From Saccharopolyspora endophytica (lineage in GTDB: Bacteria; Actinomycetota; Actinomycetes; Mycobacteriales; Pseudonocardiaceae): a stretch of DNA of 64,000 nt. The DNA lies in contig NZ_JAGPXE010000009.1 in assembly GCF_018070075.1 (NCBI RefSeq), positions 1 to 64,000 of the forward strand. Direction: 5' to 3'. The notes under the pieces were generated by a model. The model searched no databases, was not told the origin of the DNA, and saw nothing but the letters and a program-made list of their open reading frames with translations. Every line of letters begins with the position of its first letter. Within the stretch, counting starts at the first letter, position 1. Shown here one piece after another: positions 1 to 8,175 of the stretch. The translations under genes were made by a program, and so were the position numbers.

Positions 1-1
1 C

Positions 2-91
2 CGCACCCGATGGACGATACGTTGGAAGCCAGTCCTCGACGCCTTCGCCATCACCTTCGGTGACCGCTGGCCGGACGCCGAAACCTACTGA
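2..91 (+). mobile_element. 3' end of an IS256/Mutator-like transposase (partial)
   Basis: The first 91 bases read as an open frame of 29 codons ending in TGA at 89-91, with the peptide RWKPVLDAFAITFGDRWPDA near its end. Alternating W-K-P and N/D-A-F-A-I-T-F residues just before the stop are typical of the C-terminus of IS256/Mutator-family transposases. The following bases (about 92-128) could be the element's right end, but the partner inverted repeat lies outside the window. The rest of the gene is cut by the window edge, so whether the element is intact is unknown. The assignment rests on a short tail and is moderate. Confidence 0.5.
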
Positions 92-237
92 TCAACACGC
101 TGGAAACACCGTTCCTGCGAAAGACCCAAATCGGGGGGACATGACCGGAGCCGCAGGTCAGCGGGGGCGGGGGGTGTCGAGGTCGGGTCGTTCGGCGGTG
201 GAGGGTGCGTGGTGTGGGAATCGGGTGGGTGCCCGGG

Positions 238-1254
238 TCACTCGCTCAGGCGCAGGAGGACCTTGCTGCTGCCCGTGGTTCGGTCGGCGGCGACCGCGAG
301 GGCTTCGGCGGCTCCGGTCAGGGGGTAGGTGTGGGTGATGAGGGGGCTGACGTCCAGGCCCTCGGCCAGGGCCGTGAGGGCGTCGGTGATCTCATCCGCG
401 AAGCGGTAGGAGCCGGTCCAGGTGATCTCGCGGGTCACCAGGTCGCCGAGCGCCGCCGGAGCGGGCTCGCCGGGGAGGTTGCCGACCTGGACCACGGTTC
501 CGCCGCGGGCGGTCGCGCGCAGCACGGGACCGATGGCGGCCGGTGAGCCGGAGGCTTCGAAGGAGATGTCGACGTCCTCGGGCAGCGATTGCGTTGACAG
601 GTCGCGGGTTTCGTCCGCTCCCATGCGCTTGGCGATCTCCAGCGAGGAGGCGGCGAGGTCCGCGGCGATCACCGCGGACGCACCCCGGTGCTTCGCCGCG
701 GCGACCACGAGCGCGCCGATCGGCCCGGCGCCGTTGACCAGAACCGTTCTGCCGCGCAAGGATCCGGCCCTGCTCACCGCGTGCAGCGCGACGCCGAGCG
801 GCTCGGCGAGCGCGCCCTGCTGCGTGGACACCCCGTCCGGCAACGGCCGCAACTGCCCCACCGGGACCGTCCGGTACTCGCTGAACCCGCCGTCGGTGTG
901 CGGGTCGAACGCCGCCGAGCCGAAGTAGCGGACGTGCGGGTGCAGGTTGCTGCGCCCCTCCGGGTACGCGTGCTCGCCGACCAGCTCGGCCGGGTGCACG
1001 GTCACCGGCCGACCGACCTCCACACCGGAAACCCCAGGTCCGAGCCCCGCGACCCGTCCGGCGACCTCGTGGCCGAGGATCATCGGGTGGCGCAGGACGG
1101 CGGTGCCGGTGCCGCCGTGGCGCCAGTAGGAGATGTCGGATCCGCAGATCCCGCCCCACTCCAGCGCCAGCAGCACCTCGCCCTCACCGGGCACCGGGTC
1201 CGGGACCTCGTCGACGCGGACGTCGCGGTTTCCGTGAACGACAACGGCTTTCAC
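238..1254 (-). CDS. Zinc-dependent alcohol/polyol dehydrogenase, L-idonate 5-dehydrogenase-like
   Basis: A 338-residue medium-chain dehydrogenase/reductase, normal length for the family. The N-terminal catalytic domain has GGICGSD with the zinc-ligand cysteine (about residue 38) and LGHEVAGRV; the Rossmann NAD(P) domain has VNGAGPIGALVVAAAKHRG. The GICGSD..W and LGHE pattern is closest to L-idonate 5-dehydrogenase and sorbitol/threonine dehydrogenases. The structural-zinc cysteine cluster is absent, as in some idonate dehydrogenases. The GTG start at 1254 overlaps the stop of the upstream transporter gene by 4 nt (GTGA), so the two are translationally coupled. It probably oxidises a sugar acid or polyol imported by that transporter; the substrate is inference. 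Confidence 0.85.
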   Translation of the reverse strand: MKAVVVHGNRDVRVDEVPDPVPGEGEVLLALEWGGICGSDISYWRHGGTGTAVLRHPMILGHEVAGRVAGLGPGVSGVEVGRPVTVHPAELVGEHAYPEGRSNLHPHVRYFGSAAFDPHTDGGFSEYRTVPVGQLRPLPDGVSTQQGALAEPLGVALHAVSRAGSLRGRTVLVNGAGPIGALVVAAAKHRGASAVIAADLAASSLEIAKRMGADETRDLSTQSLPEDVDISFEASGSPAAIGPVLRATARGGTVVQVGNLPGEPAPAALGDLVTREITWTGSYRFADEITDALTALAEGLDVSPLITHTYPLTGAAEALAVAADRTTGSSKVLLRLSE

Positions 1255-2582
1255 AGGGCGTCCTCCAGTCGGACGAGGTCGCGGCCACGCGTCTCGGGCG
1301 ACACCCAGGCGGAGACGAGCGTGATCAGCGAGTACACGATGAGCATCGCGGCGATGGGCCACCAGTGCTGCGTCCACGCGGTCAGGCTCGCCGCCATGAC
1401 CGGGCCGATCGCGGTGGCCAGCGTGCCGCCGATCTCCTTGGCCACCGCCAGCTGCGTGAACCGGGTGCGCGAACCGAACAGCTCGGCCATCGTGACGCTC
1501 TCCACCGCGAACAGGCCGAGCACGCCGATGTTGAGGCCGAGGACCATCGCGATCGTCAGCATCACGGTGTTCCCGCTGGCGATGGTGGCCATCATCGGCA
1601 CCGCGATGATCGCGGTCAGCAGGCTCAGCGCGAGGTAGACGGGGCGTCGGCCGAAGCGGTCGCCGAGCAGTCCCACCAGCGGAATCGTGGCGAAGCCCAG
1701 CAGCGAGCCGTAGACGATGGCGTTGGTCGGCACCGATCGGCTCACGGCCAGCGAGGAGGCGATGTAGCCGACGAGGAAGGTCTGCACGAGACCGGAGTTG
1801 CCGGCCTGGCCGAAGCGCAGCCCGAGCGAGAGCAGGAACGCCCTGCCCTTGCGCTGCTTGAGACCGGACTCGATGGCGCCCTCGGCCTTCGGCTCGACGT
1901 CCTCGCGCTCCTCGAAGACCGGGCTCTCCTTGAGGTTCGACCGCATCCACACGCCGAACAGCAGCAGCACGAAGCTCAGCAGGAACGGGATCCGCCAGCC
2001 CCAGGCGATGACCTGCTCCTCCGAGAGCACCACCAGCAGCAACGCCCACAGCCCGGAGGCGGCCAGGGTGCCCGAGTTGGTCCCCAGCGACACCAGCGAG
2101 GAGATCAGTCCGCGGCGCTTGACCGGCGCGTACTCGACGAGCATCACCGTCGCCCCGGCGATCTCGGCACCCGCGCCGAAGCCCTGGACCAGCCGCAGCG
2201 CGACCAGCAGGATCGGCGCCGCGATGCCGATCGTCTGGTACGGCGGCAGGACGCCGATGAGCGTGGTCGACGCGCCCATGATCGTGATGGTCAGGAACAG
2301 GACCTTCTTGCGGCCGATCCGGTCGCCCATCCGCCCGAAGTAGAAGGCTCCGACGAGCCGCGCGACGTAGCCGACGCCGTAGGTGGCCATCGCCGCGATC
2401 AGCCCGATCGCGGGGCTGACGTCGGGGAAGAAGATCTTGTTGAACACGATGGCCGCCGCCAGCGAGTACAGCTGGAAGTCCATGAACTCCATCGCGGTAC
2501 CCAGCCAACCCGACACGGCGGCCTTGCTCAGCTCGCGAGTAGAACGTCTCACGGCACCCGCCGTCTGGGTGCTGTCCGTCAT
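1251..2582 (-). CDS. MFS transporter, metabolite:H+ symporter (MHS) type
   Basis: A 443-residue, 12-helix secondary transporter. The N-terminal AVSGWLGTAMEFMDFQLYSL, the MGDRIGRKK loop between helices 2 and 3 and the LGDRFGRRP repeat in the second half are hallmarks of the MHS branch (ShiA/ProP/KgtP-like proton symporters of organic acids). The ATG at 2582 follows AAAGGAG at good spacing; longer upstream starts would run into the palindromic operator. It forms a coupled pair with the downstream dehydrogenase gene and is divergent from a GntR regulator, so its substrate is probably the regulator's inducer. Confidence 0.9.
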   Translation of the reverse strand: MTDSTQTAGAVRRSTRELSKAAVSGWLGTAMEFMDFQLYSLAAAIVFNKIFFPDVSPAIGLIAAMATYGVGYVARLVGAFYFGRMGDRIGRKKVLFLTITIMGASTTLIGVLPPYQTIGIAAPILLVALRLVQGFGAGAEIAGATVMLVEYAPVKRRGLISSLVSLGTNSGTLAASGLWALLLVVLSEEQVIAWGWRIPFLLSFVLLLFGVWMRSNLKESPVFEEREDVEPKAEGAIESGLKQRKGRAFLLSLGLRFGQAGNSGLVQTFLVGYIASSLAVSRSVPTNAIVYGSLLGFATIPLVGLLGDRFGRRPVYLALSLLTAIIAVPMMATIASGNTVMLTIAMVLGLNIGVLGLFAVESVTMAELFGSRTRFTQLAVAKEIGGTLATAIGPVMAASLTAWTQHWWPIAAMLIVYSLITLVSAWVSPETRGRDLVRLEDAL

Positions 2583-2620
2583 CGTGCGCTCCTTTGCTCC
2601 ACGCCGCCGACTGATGTGGC

Positions 2621-2640
2621 AGTGCTGGTATACAAGCACT
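2621..2640. promoter_or_regulatory. Putative GntR operator (20-bp palindrome)
   Basis: AGTGCTGGTATACAAGCACT is a 20-bp inverted repeat with a single mismatched pair, lying between the divergent transporter (start 2582) and gntR (start 2680). The centre GGTATAC fits the GT-N(2-3)-AC core favoured by FadR/FCD-type GntR regulators. Its position suggests control of both promoters. No binding evidence exists here beyond symmetry and location. Confidence 0.7.
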
Positions 2641-2679
2641 GACCGATCAGCCGGGTCAACCCTCGTCTAGTCTGACCCC

Positions 2680-3387
2680 GTGCCCGAATCCAGGAAGCGC
2701 TCCAACCGCCGAGTCATCTACGAGACGCTGCGGCGCAAGGTGCTGACCCTGGAGCTCAAGCCCGGCGAGGCGCTGTCGGAGAAAGACCTGGCCACCGGCC
2801 TGGGAGTGAGCCGCACGCCGGTGCGCGAGGGGCTGATCCTGCTCGCCGAAGAGGGCTTGGTGCAGGTGTTCCCGCAGATCGGCTCGTTCGTCTCCCGCGT
2901 GGACCCGCAACGGGTCGCCGACGCCCAGTTCCTGCGCGAAGCCGTCGAGCTCACAGCACTGGAGGACATGCCGGCCGACCTCGACGCCGAGCTGCTGGCC
3001 GAGCTGGAGGACAACCTGGCCCGCCAGCGCTCACCCGAGATCGACGTCGAGGAGTTCTTCGCCCTGGACGAGGAGTTCCACCGCGGACTGCTGCGCCTGT
3101 CCGGCCACGAACGCGCCTGGCCCACGGTCGTCTCGGCCAAGGGCCACCTCGACCGCGCCCGACGCCTCGGTCTCGAATCGAGCCCGCCGCAGGTCTACGC
3201 CGACCAGCACGTCGACATCCTCGACGCCATCCGAGCCCACGACCTGGACCGCGCCCGCGCCACCATGCGCACCCACCTCCGCGCGGTCTTCGCCGACATC
3301 GAACACCTCCGCAACCGCAAACCCGACCTCTTCGCCTCGGAAGAAGCCGCCACCCCGGTCCGCAAGAGCGTCATCGTCTGGCAGTGA
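2680..3387 (+). CDS. GntR-family transcriptional regulator (FCD/FadR subfamily)
   Basis: A 235-residue regulator. Residues about 10-75 form the winged helix (VIYETLRRKVLTLELKPGEA, then SRTPVREGLILLAEEGLV, the GntR recognition-helix signature). The rest is an all-helical FCD effector domain with D/H residues typical of metal or carboxylate binding (EFHRGLL, HVDILDAI, MRTHL). The GTG start at 2680 has no strong Shine-Dalgarno within 12 nt, consistent with a weakly expressed or leaderless regulator. It is divergent from the transporter-dehydrogenase pair with a 20-bp palindrome between, so it is most likely their local repressor and self-regulator. Confidence 0.88.
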   Translation: MPESRKRSNRRVIYETLRRKVLTLELKPGEALSEKDLATGLGVSRTPVREGLILLAEEGLVQVFPQIGSFVSRVDPQRVADAQFLREAVELTALEDMPADLDAELLAELEDNLARQRSPEIDVEEFFALDEEFHRGLLRLSGHERAWPTVVSAKGHLDRARRLGLESSPPQVYADQHVDILDAIRAHDLDRARATMRTHLRAVFADIEHLRNRKPDLFASEEAATPVRKSVIVWQ

Positions 3388-3635
3388 CCCGAGGCCGGCA
3401 CGGAGAAATTCATGTCGTGGCGGCGCGGTACCCGCTCCCAGCTGACGCATTCCAGCCAAGTGCGCATCGGAACTTCGATCATTCGAGCCGCTGGCGCCCG
3501 CACCCCTCCCGCCGGATGGCGAACAAGGCCCCGCCGGAATCCCATGCTGAACTGGCCCGCCGCTTCTGGATGGATTGACAGCCGGAGGTCCCGGTTTGGG
3601 CGGGATGCGGCAGAGGAGAGGTGGACAGCGCCACC

Positions 3636-4433
3636 TCAGGCGGTCGCCCAGGTCTCGGCCTCCGTCGGGGTGAGGACTCCGTCGGTGATGAGGACTCTCA
3701 GGTTTCGGGTCAGTGGTTCGCCGGGTTCGAGTCGGATCGGGTTGTTCGGGGCGAGTTGGAGGCCGACTCCTGGGTAGTCCTCGACGCGCACGAACCACGG
3801 GTCGTCGTCACCGGCGAACACGAGGGTGAAGTCCCGGTCCGTCCAGGCCAGCCACGGTGTCGTCGATCCGTGCACGGACCTCTCTCCCTCCCCCTGCGCG
3901 GTGAACACCCGGGGCGCCACCGCCTGAGGAAGTCGCCAGAACAGGCCGCCGTAGCCGGCGTCGAGGCGCCCGTTGGTCGCCGGGCTGCCCAGCGCTTCGG
4001 GACGGGTGGTGGCGTTGGTCAGCGTCGTCGCCACGTCGAGCTGCCAGCCGCGGAGCGCGGGTCGGGCGCGCACCCGCCGGGATTCCCGGAGCAGCGTCTC
4101 GGCGGGCGTGCACCAGCTCAACGTCTCGTCGAAACCCGCGTCAGACCAGGTCAGCGCGGTGCTCTCGATGCGGCCGCGGTCGTCGAGGTCGACGTAGCCC
4201 GCGTCGCGGACGTAGGTGGGGCCGCCCCAGAAGTTCCACCCCTCCACGTCCTGCAGCGCCACCGAGAACCCGAGGTGCCACGGGTGGTCGTCCGGACAGG
4301 TGTCGGTGACGACCCGCCCCGCGAGGGTGCGGATCGGGTGCAGGTGCGGGCGCGGCCCCAGACGAGGGGGCAGCTCCGCACCGGAGCGGCGCTCGGCGAC
4401 GACGGCACCGCCGATCCGGATCACTTCAGCCAC
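3636..4433 (-). CDS. DUF6807 family protein (PmoA-like)
   Basis: A 265-residue protein with the pattern of the DUF6807/PmoA-like family: RPHLHPIRTLAGRVVTD, DHPWHLGFSVA, NFWGGPTYV, NGRLDAGYGGLFWRLP and GDDDPWFVRVEDYPGVG. Members are usually encoded beside Gfo/Idh/MocA oxidoreductases in sugar or glycoside catabolic loci; the biochemical function is not established. No signal peptide is seen. Its start lies 13 nt inside the 3' end of the upstream oxidoreductase gene, so the two are one operon, probably controlled by the LacI operator at 5555-5568. Family call is firm, role is inference. Confidence 0.8.
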   Translation of the reverse strand: MAEVIRIGGAVVAERRSGAELPPRLGPRPHLHPIRTLAGRVVTDTCPDDHPWHLGFSVALQDVEGWNFWGGPTYVRDAGYVDLDDRGRIESTALTWSDAGFDETLSWCTPAETLLRESRRVRARPALRGWQLDVATTLTNATTRPEALGSPATNGRLDAGYGGLFWRLPQAVAPRVFTAQGEGERSVHGSTTPWLAWTDRDFTLVFAGDDDPWFVRVEDYPGVGLQLAPNNPIRLEPGEPLTRNLRVLITDGVLTPTEAETWATA

Positions 4434-5512
4434 GGAACATCCATTTCGGACAACATCCTCAACGACTCAGCCGATCGCACAACGTCTTCCGACACTCCTG
4501 GAATCACCCGCAGGCGCCGGCCGGGATCGTAGGAGTACGGAACCTCGCGCGGGTCGGGCGCCAGACGGACCGCTTCGAGCACCCGCATGAACGGTCGTGC
4601 CGACTCGGGTGGGACCAGCAGCGGTTCACCGTCGCGGATGTGAGCGATGAGGTTCGCCAGCAGATCGGTCGTCGCGTGCTCGGTGACCTCCACCCGGTCC
4701 GGCGTTTCCAGCCGGACCCGGTTCTCCCGGTACTCCAGGACGATCCGGCCCTTCGCGCCGTGGATCACCAGGTACGGCTCGACCACCCGATCCGCGCACA
4801 ACGTCACCGCCACCGTGATCGGCGTGCCGCGCGCGGTCACCAGCCGGAGGCACGAGGTGTCGTCGGCCTCGATCGGGTTCGCCCGGTACAGCTCCACCGA
4901 CAGCTCGCGCGGCACCTCGCCCGCCGAAACCCCGTCGATGACCAGGGCGTTGGCGATCGCGTGCGCGAAGGGATTCGTCAGCGCGCCGTCCACCACCGCC
5001 ACGCCGTCCAGCGTGCGGCGCCCGGCCCAGCTGGCGCGGCCGTAGTAGTCGGCGTCGCGCTGCCAGGCGCCCGCGGCTCCGATCCCCCGCAGCTCCCCGA
5101 TCACCCCGCCCGCCAGCAGCTCCCGCGCGTAGGACAGCGCGTGCGAACCGAGGCTCTGGAAACCGACCTGGCACGCGCGACCCGTGGTCGCCAGCGACGC
5201 CGCGAGCTCGTCGAACTCCGCGAGCGTGGGAGTCGGCGGCTTCTCCAGCAGCACGTGCGAACCCGCCCTCGCCGCGGTCAGCGCCAACTCGGAATGGGTG
5301 TGGATCGGGGTGCACACGATCGTCACGTCGGGCCGCGTCTTCTCCAGCAGCGCAGGCAGTTCCGGCTCCACCGGAACACCGAGGTCGACCTCCGGAGGGC
5401 GGGGATCGCAGATGCCGACCAGCTCGACGCCGGGCGTCCCCCCGACGTTGCGCAGGTGCCACCGACCGTGCCCGTGCACGCCGGCCAGCACGACGGTCGT
5501 CGCAGCGCTCAT
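4421..5512 (-). CDS. Gfo/Idh/MocA family oxidoreductase
   Basis: A 363-residue NAD(P)-dependent dehydrogenase. It opens with a Rossmann fold (VVLAGVHGHGRWHLRNV, a divergent GxGxxG) followed by TIVCTPIHTHSELALTAARA and the family signature HVLLEKPPTPTLAEFDELA, whose EKP lysine binds substrate and cofactor. The C-terminal part is the mixed alpha/beta domain. The ATG at 5512, preceded by GAGGG, is preferred over a TTG four codons upstream. It overlaps the DUF6807 gene and diverges from the MFS gene at 5665; two LacI operators lie between. Likely a sugar or keto-sugar dehydrogenase. Confidence 0.87.
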   Translation of the reverse strand: MSAATTVVLAGVHGHGRWHLRNVGGTPGVELVGICDPRPPEVDLGVPVEPELPALLEKTRPDVTIVCTPIHTHSELALTAARAGSHVLLEKPPTPTLAEFDELAASLATTGRACQVGFQSLGSHALSYARELLAGGVIGELRGIGAAGAWQRDADYYGRASWAGRRTLDGVAVVDGALTNPFAHAIANALVIDGVSAGEVPRELSVELYRANPIEADDTSCLRLVTARGTPITVAVTLCADRVVEPYLVIHGAKGRIVLEYRENRVRLETPDRVEVTEHATTDLLANLIAHIRDGEPLLVPPESARPFMRVLEAVRLAPDPREVPYSYDPGRRLRVIPGVSEDVVRSAESLRMLSEMDVPWLK

Positions 5513-5554
5513 CGTCCCTCGCAAGTCCTCGGCTCCAGCGCATGGTAACCACCA

Positions 5555-5568
5555 GGAAAGCGCATTCC
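5555..5568. promoter_or_regulatory. LacI-type operator O1
   Basis: GGAAAGCGCATTCC is a near-perfect palindrome located 43 bp upstream of the minus-strand oxidoreductase start. It shares the core GGNAA-NCGCN-TTNCC with three other sites at 5615, 7062 and 8144 around the lacI-family gene at 7096. Confidence 0.75.
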
Positions 5569-5614
5569 AATAGGCCGCCGAGTGGTTGACACCGACCGAC
5601 GGGCGCTGTTCGAT

Positions 5615-5628
5615 GGAAAGCGCTTACC
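5615..5628. promoter_or_regulatory. LacI-type operator O2
   Basis: GGAAAGCGCTTACC lies 37 bp upstream of the MFS gene start at 5665. Its exact reverse complement occurs at 8144-8157 in front of the oxidoreductase operon. The 60-bp distance to O1 would allow one repressor to silence both divergent promoters. Confidence 0.75.
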
Positions 5629-5664
5629 GGCTGATCGGGACAACGGAGTGCCGAGGGGGCACAA

Positions 5665-7044
5665 GTGGCAACACGCATGAGCGGACAGCGCACCGACGAC
5701 TCCCGGAGCAGATCGCGCCGGGCCGCCGCCAGCGGATGGATCGGCAGCGCGCTGGAGTACTACGACTGGTTCGTCTACGCCCAAGCCGCAGCGCTGATCT
5801 TCCCCAGCATCTTCTTCCCAAGCGGAAACCCCACCGTGGCACTGGTTTCCTCGCTGGGCACCTACGCCGTCGGCTACGTCGCCCGCCCCATCGGCGCGAT
5901 CCTGTTCGGGCACTACGGCGACCGGCACGGGCGGAAGAACGTGCTGGTCCTGGCGATGCTGCTGATGGGCTTGTCGACCTTCGCCGTCGCACTGCTGCCG
6001 ACGTACCACCAGGTGGGCCTGTGGGCTCCGGTCCTGCTGGTGCTGCTGCGGTTCGCGCAGGGCTTCGCCGTCGCCGGTGAGCTCAGCGGCGCCAGCGCGA
6101 TGATCGCCGAGCACGCGCCGTTCGGCAGGCGCGGCTACTACACCAGCTTCAGCCTGCACGGAACGCAGGCGGGGCAGATCATCGCCGCGGCGGTGTTCCT
6201 GCCGCTGTCGGCGGTGCTGTCGGAGCAGGCCTTCGACTCCTGGGGCTGGCGAATTCCCTTCCTGCTCAGCGCGGTGGTGGTCTTCGCCGGTTACGTGATC
6301 CGCCGCCGGGTCGAGGAGACCGAGGTCTTCACCAAGGCCGAGAACGCTCCGGTGCGGGCGCCGTTCGTGCAGGTCATGCGCGAGAGCGGAACCGACGTGC
6401 TGCGGGCGATCTGCATGACGCTGGTCAACGTGATCGGCGTGGTGGTGTCGGTGTTCGGCGCCGCCTACGCGACGCAGTCCGGCTACGGCATCGAGATGAG
6501 CACGTCCGTCTACCTGTGGATCCCGGTGGTGGCGAACCTGGTCGCGCTGCCGTTCATCCCGTGGTTCGCGAGCCTGTCGGACCGCTTCGGCCGCCGGCCG
6601 CTGATGATCGTCGGCGCGCTCGGTTCGGGCGTGCTGTCCTTCGCCTACCTGTGGTCGGTGAGCCGCGGCGACGTGGTGCTGACCATCGTGCTGGCGATCC
6701 TGACCTGGGGGATCTTCTACCAGATCTGCAACGCCACCTTCGCCGCGTACTACCAGGAGCTGTTCCCGGCGCGCACCCGCGTCACGGGCTTCGCCATCGC
6801 GCAGAACGTCGGTCTGACCATCACCGCGTTCCTGCCCAGCATCTTCACCCTCGCCGCTCCCCCGGGGTCGGCGAACGTCCCGCTGGTGGTCGGCGGGCTG
6901 TGCCTGGGCATCAACGTCATCGCCGCGTTCGCCGCGTGGTCGGCGCGGGAGACCCACCGGGTGCCCCTGGAGGTGCTGGGCGAGAAGGACGCGGTGCCGG
7001 TGCCGCGCGAGGAGTTCGACCGGCTGCGCTCCGAGGCGCGCTGA
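5665..7044 (+). CDS. MFS transporter, MHS type
   Basis: A 459-residue 12-helix transporter. Key motifs are AAASGWIGSALEYYDWFVYA at the first helix, GHYGDRHGRKNVL in the 2-3 loop, FAQGFAVAGELSGA, SWGWRIPFLLSAVVV and SDRFGRRPLMIVG, all typical of the MHS (ShiA/ProP) group. The GTG at 5665 follows GAGGGGG with 5-nt spacing and is preferred to the ATG four codons later. It sits under a LacI operator and next to the lacI gene, so it probably imports the substrate of this sugar-catabolic regulon. Confidence 0.88.
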   Translation: MATRMSGQRTDDSRSRSRRAAASGWIGSALEYYDWFVYAQAAALIFPSIFFPSGNPTVALVSSLGTYAVGYVARPIGAILFGHYGDRHGRKNVLVLAMLLMGLSTFAVALLPTYHQVGLWAPVLLVLLRFAQGFAVAGELSGASAMIAEHAPFGRRGYYTSFSLHGTQAGQIIAAAVFLPLSAVLSEQAFDSWGWRIPFLLSAVVVFAGYVIRRRVEETEVFTKAENAPVRAPFVQVMRESGTDVLRAICMTLVNVIGVVVSVFGAAYATQSGYGIEMSTSVYLWIPVVANLVALPFIPWFASLSDRFGRRPLMIVGALGSGVLSFAYLWSVSRGDVVLTIVLAILTWGIFYQICNATFAAYYQELFPARTRVTGFAIAQNVGLTITAFLPSIFTLAAPPGSANVPLVVGGLCLGINVIAAFAAWSARETHRVPLEVLGEKDAVPVPREEFDRLRSEAR

Positions 7045-7061
7045 TCGGCGGACGGTATCCT

Positions 7062-7078
7062 GGGGAAACGCATTCCCC
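7062..7078. promoter_or_regulatory. LacI-type operator O3 (autoregulatory)
   Basis: GGGGAAACGCATTCCCC is a nearly symmetrical 17-bp palindrome 18 bp before the lacI start codon, overlapping where its ribosome site or promoter must lie. Its core matches the sites at 5555, 5615 and 8144, implying autorepression. Confidence 0.75.
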
Positions 7079-7095
7079 CAGGAACAAGGAGCGTC

Positions 7096-8103
7096 GTGGC
7101 GGCACGAGCAGCGACCCTCACCGACGTCGCCAAGGAGGCGGGCGTCTCCCTCGCGACGGCCTCGCGCGCTCTCAACGGCAGCGACCGGGTGGTCCGCGCC
7201 GAGCTGCACGACCGCGTGCTGCGGGCCGCCACCCGGCTCGGCTACTCGCCGAACGCCCAGGCGCAGTCCATGGCCCGGGGTTCCACCGACCTGCTGGGGC
7301 TGCTGGTCAACGACATCTCCGACCCCTACTTCTCCACCATCGCCGCGGGTCTGGCCAACGCCGCCGAGGAGCAGGGCCTGCTGGTGATGCTGTGCAGCAC
7401 GGCGGGCAAGCCCGAGCGGGAGCTCGAACTGCTCGGAGCGCTGCGCCGCCAGCGCGGACGCGCGATCGTGCTCGCCGGGAGCCGCACCAGCGACCGCGCC
7501 CACCTGCGGGACACGGCCGCCCAGCTCGATCCGTTCGTGGCCTCGGGCGGTCGCGTGGTGGCCATCAGCGAACCGAAGTTGCCGGTCGACACCGTGGTGG
7601 TGGAGAACCGCCGGGGCGCGCAGGACCTGGCCGCCGAGATCGCCGTGCTCGGCTACCGGAGGCCGGCGATCCTCGCCGGCCCGGAGCACCTGCTGGTCTC
7701 CCGCGATCGGCGGGACGGGTTCACCGCGGGCTGGCCCTCGGGCGAGCCGGTGGTGGTGACCGACGAGTTCAGCCGCGACGGCGGTTTCCGCGCGATGCAC
7801 CGGCTGCTGGACTCCGGCGCCGAGGTCGACTGCGTCTTCGCGATCAACGACCTGATGGCCATGGGCGCGATGGCGGCCTGCCGCGAGCGCGGTGTGGACG
7901 TGCCGCGGGACCTGGCGGTGGCCGGGTTCGACGACATCTCGACGCTGCGCGACGTCACCCCGGCGCTGACCACGGTTCGCCTGCCGCTGACCGACATGGG
8001 GCGCGAGGCGCTGGACCTCGTGCTCGCCTCCCCCACCGCGAAACCGCGTCGTCGCAAGGTCCGCGGTGAGGTCATCGTCCGCGAGAGCACTCCGCGGCGC
8101 TGA
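7096..8103 (+). CDS. LacI-family transcriptional repressor
   Basis: A 335-residue LacI/GalR regulator. Residues about 7-30 (TLTDVAKEAGVSLATASRAL) are the classical LacI helix-turn-helix, followed by the hinge helix (SPNAQAQSMARG) and a periplasmic-binding-protein-like effector domain (LLGLLVNDISDPYFSTIAAG; FAINDLMAMGAMAACRERG; VAGFDDISTL). The GTG at 7096 is preceded by AAGGAGCGTC. Four matching operators (5555, 5615, 7062, 8144) place it as local repressor of the oxidoreductase-DUF6807 operon, the MFS gene, itself and the 8176-11314 operon. The effector is probably a sugar or phosphorylated sugar. Confidence 0.92.
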   Translation: MAARAATLTDVAKEAGVSLATASRALNGSDRVVRAELHDRVLRAATRLGYSPNAQAQSMARGSTDLLGLLVNDISDPYFSTIAAGLANAAEEQGLLVMLCSTAGKPERELELLGALRRQRGRAIVLAGSRTSDRAHLRDTAAQLDPFVASGGRVVAISEPKLPVDTVVVENRRGAQDLAAEIAVLGYRRPAILAGPEHLLVSRDRRDGFTAGWPSGEPVVVTDEFSRDGGFRAMHRLLDSGAEVDCVFAINDLMAMGAMAACRERGVDVPRDLAVAGFDDISTLRDVTPALTTVRLPLTDMGREALDLVLASPTAKPRRRKVRGEVIVRESTPRR

Positions 8104-8143
8104 CTCCCCCTTGCATCCGGCTCCCGCTTCCGCCTACGGTTTC

Positions 8144-8157
8144 GGTAAGCGCTTTCC
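8144..8157. promoter_or_regulatory. LacI-type operator O4
   Basis: GGTAAGCGCTTTCC, the exact reverse complement of O2 (5615-5628), lies 18 bp upstream of the ATG at 8176. The placement close to the start fits repression of the three-gene operon that follows. Confidence 0.75.
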
Positions 8158-8175
8158 ACACAGAGGGGGTTCGGC

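Noticed and set aside
238..2508. A 756-codon open frame fusing the dehydrogenase with upstream sequence
   Set aside because: The upstream part is the transporter gene read out of frame (Arg/Gly/Ala-rich). The true start is the GTG at 1254, which overlaps the transporter stop.
1365..2642. Long plus-strand open frame opposite the MFS gene
   Set aside because: Composition is Arg/Gln/His/Asp-rich without any domain, as expected for the antisense of a high-GC gene.
5509..7800. 763-codon minus-strand frame over the MFS and lacI genes
   Set aside because: Antisense shadow; low-complexity, His/Gln/Arg-rich, and it overlaps two well-supported genes.
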